Source of the DNA: an uncultured Tateyamaria sp.
GTDB taxonomy: Bacteria > Pseudomonadota > Alphaproteobacteria > Rhodobacterales > Rhodobacteraceae
Reading direction: 5' to 3'
Length of the DNA: 64,000 nucleotides
Assembly (NCBI GenBank): GCA_947501275.1
Contig: CANMVD010000008.1
Location: forward strand, 1 to 64,000
Shown here: piece by piece, positions 27,609 through 36,380 of the stretch
Layout: every line of letters begins with the position of its first letter
How positions within the stretch are numbered: position 1 is the first letter of the stretch
Program-made: the position numbers and the translations under genes
Notes under the pieces: model-generated
Seen by the model: only the letters and a program-made list of their open reading frames with translations
Database searches by the model: none
What the model was told of the DNA's origin: nothing

Positions 27609-29581
27609 GCGTAGAGGCGACAACGCTTCCGGCCAGTGCCCGCGCCCTCAGCGGCAGGCAGATCGCATGGGGTTTGTTTGGCGCGGCGGTTGTGTTGACG
27701 CTCTTGCAATATGCGGGGCTGTTGCCCGCGTGGCTGCACCGTTTGCCCGAGGCGGCAGTGCCCAACTTCGCGCTTTGGCTGGACACGATTTTCAACTTTA
27801 TAAAGGACGATCTGGGCCTGCTCGCATTGACCCGGTTCCTGACCGACGGGCTGGAGTGGCTGTTGGACTTTTCCGCCAACATCTTGTTTGGCAAGCGGCG
27901 TTTTCCCAACATAGGCCCGGTGCCGTGGACGGCTGTTGCGGCGGTAGCTGCTGTCATCGGATACTATCTGGGGGGCTGGAAACTGGCCGTGTTGGGGGGC
28001 GGCACAATGGTGTGGACGGCCCTGATCGGTCAGTGGAAAATCGCGATGCAGACGATGTCTGTGCTCGCCATCGCGGCGCCGCTGGCCTTTATGATCGGCC
28101 TGTCGCTGGGTGTGGCAGCATGGAAATACCCCTGGGTGGACCGGGTGATAAAACCCGTGTTGTCGGTGCTGCAAACGCTGCCTTTCTTTACCTATCTGCT
28201 GCCTGCGGTCATCTTCTTTAAAGTCGGGCCAACGGCTGGGGCCGTGGCGACCACGATCTATGCCATTCCGCCGATGATCCTGATGACGACGCTAGGTCTC
28301 AAGAAAGTGTCGCCAGAAGTCATTGAGGCGGGCAAAATGAGCGGCTGCACCAAGGGTCAGATGCTGCGCCACGTGTATATCCCGTCGGCGCGCACCGAGA
28401 TTCTTGTGGGCGTGAACCAGGTGATCATGTTGTGTCTTGCGATGGTGGTTCTGACTGCCTTTATCGGTATGCCCGGCCTTGGCGCGAAACTGCTGGCGAT
28501 GATGGGCAGTTTCAAACTGGGTCGGTCGTTTGAGATTGGCGTCACTATCGTTTTGCTGGCTGTCATGCTGGACCGGATGTCCAAGGCCTGGGTGATCAAA
28601 CAGCCCAAACATTTTGAACGCGGCACGCCATTTTGGAAGCGTCACGCGATGTTGTTGTTGGGCATCGCTCTGTTTGTCGGCTTTATGCTGGTGTCGCTGG
28701 CCGTTCCGTTCTTTGCCGAAGTGGGGCGGGGGCAGGATTTCAGTCAGGGCAAGGAACTCGACAACCTGATCAAAGGCTTTTTGAACATCGAGGTGGTCAA
28801 GGCCACAACCGGATTTCTCAGGGCATTCCTGAACGTGCAGGTGCTGATCCCGTTCCGCAACTTCATGCTGTCGATCCCGACACCGGCTTTTATCCTGCTG
28901 ATCGCGGCCTTTGCTTACAGCCTCGCGGGTCGGCGCGAGGCGATCTTTGCGCTGGTCTTCTTTTCGCTCGTGGCGTTGTCGGGGTGGTGGGACCGCGCGG
29001 TTATCACGCTTTATTCCGTGATCTCGGCGGTCAGCCTCGCGGCCCTGATCGGTCTGCCGATCGGCATTCTGGCCTCGCGTACTGAAAAATGGTCACAACG
29101 GGTTTTATTGATTTGCGACACGGCGCAAACGTTCCCCAGTTTCGTCTATTTGATCCCAGCGATCATGCTGTTTGGGATCACGGATATTGCGGTGATCTTT
29201 TCGATCCTGATTTTCGCGATGGTGCCGTTGACGCGCTACACGATCGAAGGGCTGCGCACGGTGCCGCCCGAGATGACAGAAGCCGCTGACATGTCTGGCG
29301 CGACGCGAATGCAAAAACTGTGGAGCGTACAGTTGCCCCTGGCCCTGCCGACCATGGCTGTCGGTTTCAATCAGGCGATCATGTTTGCGTTTTTCATGGT
29401 GATCATCGCGGCCTTCATCGGCACGCAAGACCTTGGCCAGGAACTGCAACGCACGCTGGCCGGTACGGATCTGGGCAAGAACTTTGTGCTAGGCATTTGT
29501 GTGTCACTGATGGCGCTGACCTTTGATCTGACGATCATGAAGTGGGCAGCCGACAAAAAGCGGGTGCTCGGTCTTGAGTAA
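27605..29581 (+). CDS. tmoV: TMAO ABC transporter permease (two fused domains)
   Basis: 658 aa, about twice the size of a normal ProW permease. It holds two binding-protein-dependent transport domains, each with an EAA-type loop (EAGKMSGCTKGQMLRHVYIP near 240 and EAADMSGATRMQKLWSVQLP near 565). Fused permeases of this size are characteristic of TmoV. Around 13 membrane helices are predicted. Last gene of tmoXWV; a candidate terminator is at 29709-29732. Confidence 0.9.
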   Translation: MSVEATTLPASARALSGRQIAWGLFGAAVVLTLLQYAGLLPAWLHRLPEAAVPNFALWLDTIFNFIKDDLGLLALTRFLTDGLEWLLDFSANILFGKRRFPNIGPVPWTAVAAVAAVIGYYLGGWKLAVLGGGTMVWTALIGQWKIAMQTMSVLAIAAPLAFMIGLSLGVAAWKYPWVDRVIKPVLSVLQTLPFFTYLLPAVIFFKVGPTAGAVATTIYAIPPMILMTTLGLKKVSPEVIEAGKMSGCTKGQMLRHVYIPSARTEILVGVNQVIMLCLAMVVLTAFIGMPGLGAKLLAMMGSFKLGRSFEIGVTIVLLAVMLDRMSKAWVIKQPKHFERGTPFWKRHAMLLLGIALFVGFMLVSLAVPFFAEVGRGQDFSQGKELDNLIKGFLNIEVVKATTGFLRAFLNVQVLIPFRNFMLSIPTPAFILLIAAFAYSLAGRREAIFALVFFSLVALSGWWDRAVITLYSVISAVSLAALIGLPIGILASRTEKWSQRVLLICDTAQTFPSFVYLIPAIMLFGITDIAVIFSILIFAMVPLTRYTIEGLRTVPPEMTEAADMSGATRMQKLWSVQLPLALPTMAVGFNQAIMFAFFMVIIAAFIGTQDLGQELQRTLAGTDLGKNFVLGICVSLMALTFDLTIMKWAADKKRVLGLE

Positions 29582-29708
29582 AAGACAGGAACGAGGACCA
29601 ATCTTTAGTTTTTGAATTGGTTTCTGTTTGAGACTGATGGTGAATTTGTAGTTGATCCCTCTCAACACGTGATTGGGCGGCACACAAACATCGGAACCGA
29701 ACTCAAAA

Positions 29709-29732
29709 AGGCTGCGACGCAGCGTTTTTTTT
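29709..29732 (+). terminator. Candidate terminator after tmoV
   Basis: GCTGC, loop GAC, GCAGC (29711-29723) and eight T from 29725. The stem is short (5 bp), about 130 bases after the tmoV stop. On the other strand the same site follows nothing, so it likely serves tmoXWV. Confidence 0.5.
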
Positions 29733-29748
29733 ACCAACATGGGTGATT

Positions 29749-30225
29749 TCAAGCGGCACTGGTGACAAGGCGATACTTTCGGAACCGCGCTCCATCGTAT
29801 GTTATCTCGCCCTCAAACTCTGCGCCCATGCGCTTCAAAGCCCCTAATTTTGTGCGACTGGGTGGAAGCAGGAACGTCACGGATGGGATACGTTCGTCGC
29901 GGTGTGCAAACTCCAGCGCCTGAAGGGTTATCCGCATACCCAATCCGAAGGCCGAAGGTTTCAGGACCAGGCCGAAATCCCAGTCAGAACCCTCGCGCTG
30001 AAAACCACCCCATCCCACGTAAGCGCCGTCTGCCAAAATTGCCCAATGGCCCAACCCGTCCTGCGCCCACTTGGCGTCTTTCATTGTCACAAAGTCTGCT
30101 GTGCGCCGCTCATCCCAATTGCCTTGGAGCAAGGGCATGTGCAGAGCCAGAGCTGGATCGGACATGTGCTCCGCAATATCCTCGACCGCGATCTCGGATA
30201 GGCGGGTGAAGGTGATTTTTGTCAT
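29749..30225 (-). CDS. GNAT-family N-acetyltransferase
   Basis: 158 aa. RimJ/RimL-like layout: TFTRLSEIAVEDIAEHMSDPALALHMPLL at the start, WAILADGAYVGWGGFQREGSDWDFGLVL in the middle and GLGMRITLQALEFAHRDERIPSVTFLLPPSRT for the acetyl-CoA site, in which the classical Q/RxxGxG/A loop is only partly kept (FGLGMR). The substrate is unknown. Its ATG overlaps the stop of the broken oxidoreductase gene upstream by 3 bases, so it was coupled to it. Confidence 0.75.
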   Translation of the reverse strand: MTKITFTRLSEIAVEDIAEHMSDPALALHMPLLQGNWDERRTADFVTMKDAKWAQDGLGHWAILADGAYVGWGGFQREGSDWDFGLVLKPSAFGLGMRITLQALEFAHRDERIPSVTFLLPPSRTKLGALKRMGAEFEGEITYDGARFRKYRLVTSAA

Positions 30226-30859
30226 GTGCTCTTTTGCGACACGCCGTATGCCGCCCCATGGGTCTCGGGGGCGGAGATGGCATCGGTCAGGAATTGTGCA
30301 AGGGCCAATCGAGAAACTGCTGTTCCGTTTTCGGGGAGAGCATCTTTTTGGGCACGGTATGTCGCCACACTGGCGTCATTGAGGAACCCCACGCGGGCTG
30401 ACGTCCAGTCGAGGGTAGAGTTTTTCAAGATATCCTCCATGCGGCTGGCGTTGCGCACCACGTGCGGCACAACGAAACGAAGGAGCATTCCGAACGGCGT
30501 TTGGTCTGGAAATAGCAAAGCAGTCGAGGTTACCAGACCCGTTTGAAATCTGTCACGGAAGCAGCTTCGACGATGGCAGCCGCAGATCGGCAATACACGG
30601 ATGTCGCTGCTTTTGAAGGCAGCCGACCGCCCAAGGTCGAAACAACGGCGTTATGATCGCGAAACACTGATGCGAGGACCATAGGGTCACAGGGATCACC
30701 GACCACCACTTGCAGCCTTTCGTGTTGGAGATCGGGTGCTTTGCCTGTAGAACGAACAACCGCTGTAACGTTCATGTCCTTCGCCAGTGCAGCTTGGAGT
30801 ACCAGCTTACCTGTCCGCCCATTCGCGCCCAAAACTACGAGTTTCAAAGTCTTTTCCAT
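30222..30859 (-). pseudogene. NmrA-like NAD(P)-binding oxidoreductase, frameshifted
   Basis: The N-terminal part (from 30859; LVVLGANGRTGKLVLQAAL, the NAD(P)-binding motif) ends at an in-frame stop near 30530 after VTDFKRVW. The rest continues in the next frame as LVTSTALLFPDQTPFGMLLRF and runs to 30222. Adding one base near 30535 would join FKRV to LVTS and give an intact protein of about 212 aa, of the NAD(P)H-binding SDR type. A true one-base deletion or a sequencing error are both possible. It is read with the GNAT gene. Confidence 0.8.
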
Positions 30860-30887
30860 TCAATCAAAAGTCCATTTGCCATCAGCC

Positions 30888-31244
30888 TCAGGCGGAAAAG
30901 CAAATCTTGTTGCAGTCCAGGTCCCTGACATAAGCCGAGAAGCGCGGTCCACGTTGGTTCGGTTCGCCTTCGCTCGAACCTCCAAGCTCGATCGCCAATG
31001 CGTGTAGCCTTTCTACCTCTTGAGCCGACCCGACGCTGAATCCGACCATGGTTCCGTTACCACTTGTGGCGGGGTTTTCGTCGAATGGGATTGCGGCTGC
31101 AAACGCAAAGTCAGGTCCAAGCCAGTATGTCATTCTGTCCGTAGGCGAGACGCGCTCGACGCCTGTTTGAGCAAAGAGCTGGTCATAGAAGTGCGTTGCG
31201 GCAGCCATGTCGTTGGTCCCAACGACGAAGTAGTTCATCTGCAT
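30888..31244 (-). CDS. VOC-family (glyoxalase-like) protein
   Basis: 118 aa single VOC domain: MQMNYFVVGTNDMAAATHFYDQLF at the start and RGPRFSAYVRDLDCNKICF at the end, with beta-alpha-beta-beta-beta halves. Such proteins bind a metal and act as glyoxalases, dioxygenases or resistance proteins. The substrate cannot be told. It lies between the frameshifted oxidoreductase and a second, exported VOC protein on the same strand. Confidence 0.78.
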   Translation of the reverse strand: MQMNYFVVGTNDMAAATHFYDQLFAQTGVERVSPTDRMTYWLGPDFAFAAAIPFDENPATSGNGTMVGFSVGSAQEVERLHALAIELGGSSEGEPNQRGPRFSAYVRDLDCNKICFSA

Positions 31245-31284
31245 AGAGCGGTGTCCTTGGATATTGCGCTGAGTAGTGTGGGCG

Positions 31285-31722
31285 TCACTGACCTGTCAGT
31301 CTGAAGAACTCGATCAGCTGACCGTTGGGATCAGTGATCTTGAGCAGGTGGATGCCCGGCTCTTCGATGATCATCGGCGCGGTCACACCGGCGGCACTGG
31401 CGCGGGCGTGCAAGGTTTCCAGGTCGGCGGATTGCAAGTAGGGAACCGCACCCGATCCCGCCTCGGACCCCGGTGCGTACTTGTCCCGTGACACAATCGC
31501 GAACCAGCCACCAGCCACATTGAAGGCCACAAAATCCGGCAATCCAATTGCGGGGGCGCTGTCGAACAGGGCGCTGTAGAAGGCCTCGGAACTTTCCATG
31601 TCATCGGTCGGCACATAGGCACCCATGGCCATGACTGGTGCGGTTTCCCGCTGCTCCGTCGGGTCTGCAACGGGTGCTGTTGGCAGAACAGCGGCGAGGG
31701 CTAGAGCAATGAAACGTCTCAT
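31285..31722 (-). CDS. Exported VOC-family protein
   Basis: 145 aa from ATG 31722, chosen because AAAAAAGGAGATCC precedes it; an upstream in-frame ATG has none. A signal-like N-terminus (MRRFIALALAAVLPTAPVA) is followed by a VOC domain (YVPTDDMESSEAFYSALF, IHLLKITDPNGQLIEFFRL). An exported VOC protein is uncommon. It is divergent from the YafY-type regulator, and a perfect inverted repeat lies in the shared promoter, so regulation by it is likely. Confidence 0.75.
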   Translation of the reverse strand: MRRFIALALAAVLPTAPVADPTEQRETAPVMAMGAYVPTDDMESSEAFYSALFDSAPAIGLPDFVAFNVAGGWFAIVSRDKYAPGSEAGSGAVPYLQSADLETLHARASAAGVTAPMIIEEPGIHLLKITDPNGQLIEFFRLTGQ

Positions 31723-31768
31723 ATTCGGATCTCCTTTTTTGATGTCTTTCTTGTTGCTACCGCGCCTA

Positions 31769-31799
31769 TGCTGACAGCGTGTTGTCAGCATTGTGTCAG
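31769..31799. promoter_or_regulatory. Inverted repeat operator, YafY/VOC gap
   Basis: TGCTGACA (31769-31776), GCGTGT, TGTCAGCA (31783-31790) is a perfect 8-bp inverted repeat, followed by a third half site TGTCAG at 31794-31799. A TATAAT box overlaps the end at 31800-31805. It lies between the divergent VOC and regulator genes and is probably bound by the regulator. Confidence 0.6.
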
Positions 31800-31828
31800 T
31801 ATAATCTGTTTCATCGAAAGGAGATTAC

Positions 31829-32533
31829 ATGAGGCGCGGCGACAGGCTATTTGAAGTCATTGAGATCCTGAGACGTGCCAAAGGGCCGATCTCTGCCCAG
31901 TCCATTGGTGAGGAATTGGGCGTGACCAAGCGCACGGTATATCGCGATGTTGCCGCGCTGATTGGTCAGGGCGTCCCAATCAATGGCGAGGCCGGGGTCG
32001 GCTATGTTTTGGAGCCCGGTTTCCATATGCCGCCGCTGATGCTGACTCCGGACGAAATCGAAGCCGTGACGCTCGGCGTTTTGTGGGTCCAAACCCGAGG
32101 CGAGCCCGAACTTGCGCTGGCTGCTGAGAAGCTGATCACCAAGCTGGAAGCCGTCGCACCTGACAAATACCGGACGTCGTTTCTTCAGCCTATCGTTAGC
32201 GTCGCACCCGTTGCCCAGCCGGACGAAGTACTCGGCGCCGCGGCCATTCGCCTGGCCATTCGGCGCCGCAACAAGATAACCCTGAAATATTCGGACCACT
32301 CAGGCCAAATGTCGTGCCGTGTGATCTGGCCCATACTGCTGGGCTATCGGGACACCAGCCGCATCATCGCTGCATGGTGCGAGATGCGAGAAGGCTTTCG
32401 ATATTTTCGGACAGAACGGATCATTGAAGCGGAGGTCCTCGAAGACAGTATTCCTCGGCGAATGGACTTGCTTCGTGCGGAGTGGCGCAATGAGGCGGAT
32501 GCAGAACGTAGGCGCTACGAAGAGGGGCATTAG
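31829..32533 (+). CDS. YafY-family (HTH-WYL) transcriptional regulator
   Basis: 234 aa. N-terminal HTH_11 (RLFEVIEILRRAKGPISAQSIGEELGVTKRTVYRDVAAL) and a C-terminal WYL domain from about 135 (RRNKITLKYSDHSG, VIWPILLGYRDTSRIIAAWCEMREGFRYFRTERI). WYL domains sense ligands or nucleic acids. AAGGAGAT lies 6 bases before the ATG. It is divergent from the exported VOC gene and likely regulates it and itself through the repeat at 31769-31799. Confidence 0.85.
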   Translation: MRRGDRLFEVIEILRRAKGPISAQSIGEELGVTKRTVYRDVAALIGQGVPINGEAGVGYVLEPGFHMPPLMLTPDEIEAVTLGVLWVQTRGEPELALAAEKLITKLEAVAPDKYRTSFLQPIVSVAPVAQPDEVLGAAAIRLAIRRRNKITLKYSDHSGQMSCRVIWPILLGYRDTSRIIAAWCEMREGFRYFRTERIIEAEVLEDSIPRRMDLLRAEWRNEADAERRRYEEGH

Positions 32534-32962
32534 AAAGGGGGTGTTGAAGAACTTCTTTCGGGATGCTCCAGCGCGATCCATCTGTCTTGAGCTCAAAAAC
32601 TCCAAGCCAATCGTGCTAAAACAAGGCCGCTGAAAAGGGCCAAGTACTTCGCTGTCTTTGCGTGATGAACCGGGGGCCTTACGTGGCGTTTCAGTCAGAT
32701 ATGTTCGCCTCGTACCCCGTGAGTCATCCACGCATCATGTGATTTTGGAGCAGGGAGCGCGCATGGGGTCCACCAAGCCCAAAGCATGACCATTGTGATC
32801 CGGCTTCAACAACAAAGGCTTGGCAAGCCGTTCCCAACAAAGTCTGTCATGTCCATCGACTGTCCAAGAAACGATCAAAACCATTCTTCTTTCCGCTCCT
32901 CCTTGAGCGCTTGGTCTGTTGGTGTGCCAGGGTTCTATTCCAACGCAAACATCCGACTAAGA
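32534..32962. other. Gene-poor stretch
   Basis: No reading frame here looks like a protein in any of the six frames, and no RNA gene or repeat was recognised. It may be degenerate coding DNA. The promoter of the next operon lies at its right end. Confidence 0.5.
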
Positions 32963-33004
32963 AAACAAACAATAATGTATGTTTCTTATTGCGCCAAAAC
33001 ATAC
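32963..33004. promoter_or_regulatory. Candidate TetR operator
   Basis: AAACAAAC (32963-32970), AATAAT, GTATGTTT (32977-32984) forms an inverted repeat with one mismatch in 8, and a further AAACATAC at 32997-33004 repeats the half site. It lies just before the membrane-protein/TetR operon and is a plausible autoregulatory site. Confidence 0.5.
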
Positions 33005-33042
33005 AAAAAGATATGGAAGCCTCAAATTGACAGGAGTCTTGC

Positions 33043-33414
33043 ATGGGTTCTCTATATTTCTGGCTGGCCGGAGCATCGTCTGCAGTCTGGTTTGCCGTTC
33101 ATTTCTTTATCGGTGGACGTGATATTGCGCGGCCACTGATGCAGGCGAGGGCGATAGATCCAGTTGTGCGACATACCCAATACCTGTGCTGGCATTTCAC
33201 CAGTGTCACCATCGCAACGATGGCCGGTTTCTTTTTCTGGAGCGCTTATTCGGGGATTTCGGCCTTCGCAGCCGCTGGCACTGTTCTGGCATTGGGATTC
33301 GTAGTCGTTGGCGTGGGCCTGGTTATTGGCCTCAAAGAGAGCCACTTCAAACTGCCACAGGGTTGGCTTTTTCTCCCGGTAGCGGGGCTGGGTCTGTTTG
33401 GGCTTCTCCCATGA
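33043..33414 (+). CDS. Small membrane protein in a TetR operon
   Basis: 123 aa with four hydrophobic segments (MGSLYFWLAGASSAVWFAVHFF, a middle pair, and WLFLPVAGLGLFGLLP at the end). AGGAG lies before the ATG. No family is recognised. Its stop overlaps the ATG of the TetR gene, so the regulator is translated with it and probably controls it. Confidence 0.7.
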   Translation: MGSLYFWLAGASSAVWFAVHFFIGGRDIARPLMQARAIDPVVRHTQYLCWHFTSVTIATMAGFFFWSAYSGISAFAAAGTVLALGFVVVGVGLVIGLKESHFKLPQGWLFLPVAGLGLFGLLP

Positions 33415-33971
33415 AGAAGCAGAGATTCAAGAAGATCGATTGGATCAGACTTGGTCAATCAGAGCTTGCTCGTTCTGGTCCCGAAGCTGTCAAACTGGAG
33501 GCAATTTGTGAAGCTGCGGCGCTCACCAGAGGCTCGTTCTACCATCACTTCGATGATCACGAGACGTTCCTTATTGCGCTCGCGCAAAACTGGTTTGAAA
33601 CGCAAACGGTTGAAGTTGCCAACACGGTCGATGCGACTGCTGGGGCGGCCGATCAGGGGGCAATGCTGACTGACGCGGCCCTGGCGATTGATTTCAAACT
33701 TGAAATCGGGATGCGGGAGCTCGCGCGCCGATTGCCTTGTGTGAAGGAGATCGTCACCAAGGCAGACAAGGTTCGGCACGACGTTTTGACAGACATCTAC
33801 AAGAAACGCTTCCATCTGGATGATGAAACAGCAAAGGCCTTTGCGTATCTGGAATATGCGGCATTCAGTGGGATCATTCTGATCGACCCAGAGATTGATG
33901 AAGTTCGGCAACGACAGCTGGCATCGCTTTATGAGCGCGCGATGGTTTCTTTTCTTGGCGAGAAGCAATGA
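33411..33971 (+). CDS. TetR-family regulator
   Basis: 186 aa from ATG 33411 in the ATGA overlap; the longer open frame is a shadow of the membrane-protein gene. The N-terminal HTH is clear (AVKLEAICEAAALTRGSFYHHFDDHETFLIAL). The ligand-binding half is unspecific. It lies between two membrane-protein genes and downstream of half sites AAACAWAC, so it likely represses this small operon. Confidence 0.85.
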   Translation: MKKQRFKKIDWIRLGQSELARSGPEAVKLEAICEAAALTRGSFYHHFDDHETFLIALAQNWFETQTVEVANTVDATAGAADQGAMLTDAALAIDFKLEIGMRELARRLPCVKEIVTKADKVRHDVLTDIYKKRFHLDDETAKAFAYLEYAAFSGIILIDPEIDEVRQRQLASLYERAMVSFLGEKQ

Positions 33972-33972
33972 T

Positions 33973-34440
33973 ATGCAAGACCAGCTTTCAATAAACCTCC
34001 CATTTACGACGAAATGGCAAAGGGCTTTGGCACGGGCAGGCATCCTGACCATCGCGGCCTTCTACGCCTATGGCGCAGCGGTTCATGTGATGAACATGCT
34101 CTCGCTGACCGGTTTTGACTGGGGGGCATCACCAATTAAGTGGCAGGTTTTGGATTGGGTCTATCTGGTGCTGGACTTGATTGTTGCCACCGGCTTGATG
34201 CTCAACTGGAAAGTTGGCTTCGTTTGTTTTTTCTGTGCCGCTTTCAGCCAGATCGGTCTCTACACGGCCTTTCGGTCTTGGATCGTCGATGTGCCCGTAG
34301 CATTTCGAAGATCGCCTGAAGAACTCGCCTATCTCGATACATTGGTGATATTCCACTGTGTTAACATCTTGGTCATGATTGCCTGCCTCTCGATTTTAGC
34401 TGCAAAAGCTCGGACCGAGCCAAGCAGCGAAGGGAATTGA
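33973..34440 (+). CDS. Membrane protein, TetR operon
   Basis: 155 aa from ATG 33973, one base after the TetR stop. Four hydrophobic stretches (ILTIAAFYAYGAAVHVMNML, WVYLVLDLIVATGLMLNW, GFVCFFCAAFSQIGLYTAF, LVIFHCVNILVMIACLSIL). No family is recognised. It overlaps the start of the broken ndh gene, which suggests the operon once ended with NADH dehydrogenase and may have concerned electron transfer or redox stress. Confidence 0.7.
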   Translation: MQDQLSINLPFTTKWQRALARAGILTIAAFYAYGAAVHVMNMLSLTGFDWGASPIKWQVLDWVYLVLDLIVATGLMLNWKVGFVCFFCAAFSQIGLYTAFRSWIVDVPVAFRRSPEELAYLDTLVIFHCVNILVMIACLSILAAKARTEPSSEGN

Positions 34441-35340
34441 ATAGGTCGAAACCGCTATCGATGATCTTCATAATCGGTGCGATTTTCGCTGGCTTTTCCA
34501 TTGCGGAGGCCCTTGTCAATGCGCAGGTTGAGGTGACGTTCGTTGATTGGCAGAACCGTTATCTCTTTCAGCCTTTGTTGAACCAATTTGCCACTTCAGT
34601 TCTGATGCCTGCGCACCTTGTTTTTTCATTCCGTCGCATTTTGCGCTGCCAGCACGCTGTGACCGTGGCAATCGACACCCGCCCGACAGTGCACAAGGAA
34701 AACCAACCCGTGGCTTTGTAATCCGGCACGACGTTGCGCCATGATGCCTTGGTCATCGAGGCAGGCGTGGAGCACAGCAAATTAGAAAGACTGCCAGTGG
34801 GCGGAGTGTAATTTCCGTTTTTTGATTGCTGGAGCAGGACAAAACGGTGTGGAGCTTGCCAAAGCAATTTTGGAGTCGTTGCAATCCGTGATGCGCGATT
34901 TCCGATGGATCACAAGCAATTTGGTCGATGTCATATTGATTGAAGGTACAGATCGTGTCCTTCCGACATGTCCCGCCAAAAATGTCTGCCAAGTTGATGG
35001 CCAATCTGGAACAGCGTGGCGTCGATTTGCGGCTAAATACAGGGGTGACTGATGTTTCAGAATCTCAAGTTTAAACCAGTGTGGAAGCGATATCGACTGC
35101 AACGCTAGTTTGGGCTGCCAGCGTTCGCGCCTCTGCCGTCGCAAAGCAGGTTGGAAGAAATGCCCAAAAACGAGAGGCATAGGAAATTATTCATGACTGG
35201 CATGCAGGTGCGATGGAGACTATTGAACGAAATCAGGTCTTTGCCGATATTTATTGTCCGCAGGAGACCCGCTTTCTTGGCTGATTTCCGTGGTGTGCGG
35301 CGCATGTGTACTTCTTGATCGGATACAAAAAACCACCGCT
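34437..35340 (+). pseudogene. ndh: Type II NADH dehydrogenase remnant
   Basis: Pieces of NDH-2 appear in order, in more than one frame. FIIGAIFAGFSIAEAL with VEVTFVDWQNRYLFQPLLNQFATSV (34440-34620) equals the FAD site and RNHHLFQPLLYQVA motif; LRHDALVIEAGVEHSKLE (about 34730-34790); AGAGQNGVELAKAILESL with DFRWI and VILIEGTDRVLPT (34825-34970), the NADH site; VDLRLNTGVTDV; ATLVWAASVRASAVAKQVG (about 35100-35155); and AAHVYFLIGYKKPPL (near 35300-35340), the C-terminal membrane anchor. It has frameshifts, stops and a missing stretch before the anchor. NDH-2 normally has about 430 residues. Confidence 0.8.
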
Positions 35341-35757
35341 TTGTCAGGCTAGACTACATTTGGTCATTCCTGTTGTGCCGACGTGGCGAGCGGTAAACTG
35401 CGGATTGAAAGCGGATCCTTCCTCTCGACACTTCGCTACGGATCTATTTGTGAAAAAGAAATCCGCTGTACCGAACACAGTAGTTTGAACCACCGACAAT
35501 GGAACGAAACAACGGTCATCGGCGCAACGGGTGTAGCCAAGGTGCGTACAGTCAAACGGAGCCAGTGTTTACACTGCATGATCCAATTTTCAGATCGTTA
35601 ACCTGAAAACTCGATATTATCTTTTGAATTCTTTCCTCCTTAACTTCTGTCTAGGCACCGGATCGGGGCGCCAGAAGAAGATCTACATCAGGCTCTAGAT
35701 TCAACATGAACCCACAATCCGGCCACCAAGGTCGGCAGATTTGAAATGGAGAGAACA
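35341..35757. other. Gap with LysR-linked promoter motif
   Basis: No gene is seen. It holds the promoter of the flavodoxin gene, including the 18-base motif at 35604-35621 that recurs across the LysR gene. Confidence 0.5.
35604..35621 (+). promoter_or_regulatory. Shared 18-base promoter motif, copy 1
   Basis: TGAAAACTCGATATTATC. It matches copy 2 at 37335-37352 in 17 of 18 bases. It precedes the flavodoxin gene; copy 2 precedes the operon starting at 37406. The LysR gene between them is the natural candidate regulator, and GAAAAC...TATTATC includes an AT-rich core that could be the -10 box. Confidence 0.6.
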
Positions 35758-36351
35758 ATGGCAAAGGTCGCAATCGTTTATCACAGTGGATACGGGCATA
35801 CGGCTGTTCAGGCGGAGGCGGTTTGTCGCGGAGCAAGCGCCGCCGTGGGGGCGGATGTCACGCTCATTTCCGTGGAGGCGTTTGAGCAGAATTGGGAGGT
35901 GATTGATGCTGCTGACGCCATCATCTTTGGCACCCCCACCTATTTCGGCAGTGCGTCGGCTCAATTCAAAGCGTTTCTGGACGCAACTTCCGCCCGTTGG
36001 CTCGAAGGGCGCTGGAACAACAAGCTGGCAGCCGGATTTACTGTGTCTGCCGGCATGAGCGGCGACAAACTAGCCACATTGCAACAGATCAACCACTTTG
36101 CGATGCAGCACGGCATGATTTGGGTTGGGCTGGGATTGCTGCCGGGCAACAACACCAGCACGGGCTCGCCCGATGACTTGAACCGGATAGGCGGTTTTCT
36201 TGGCGCCATGGCTCAGGCAAATGCTGACGCGCCTCCGGAAGTGGCCCCCGCAGGTTCTGATCTAAAAACCGCCGAATTCCTCGGAAAGCGTGTCGCGGAA
36301 GCGGCAGAGCGATGGCGCTCGGGTCAGAGCATCGGGTCAGTTGCGGCGTAA
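35758..36351 (+). CDS. Flavodoxin-like NAD(P)H:quinone oxidoreductase
   Basis: 197 aa from ATG 35758, with GGAGAG upstream. Flavodoxin fold: VAIVYHSGYGHTAVQAEAV binds FMN phosphate and IIFGTPTYFGSASAQFKAFLDATS binds the isoalloxazine ring, as in WrbA-like proteins. It likely reduces quinones, in line with redox stress. It converges with a LysR gene, and its promoter shares an 18-base motif with the operon on the far side of that gene. Confidence 0.8.
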   Translation: MAKVAIVYHSGYGHTAVQAEAVCRGASAAVGADVTLISVEAFEQNWEVIDAADAIIFGTPTYFGSASAQFKAFLDATSARWLEGRWNNKLAAGFTVSAGMSGDKLATLQQINHFAMQHGMIWVGLGLLPGNNTSTGSPDDLNRIGGFLGAMAQANADAPPEVAPAGSDLKTAEFLGKRVAEAAERWRSGQSIGSVAA

Positions 36352-36380
36352 CGCCATAAGGTCGGGCCCGGCATTTGCAG

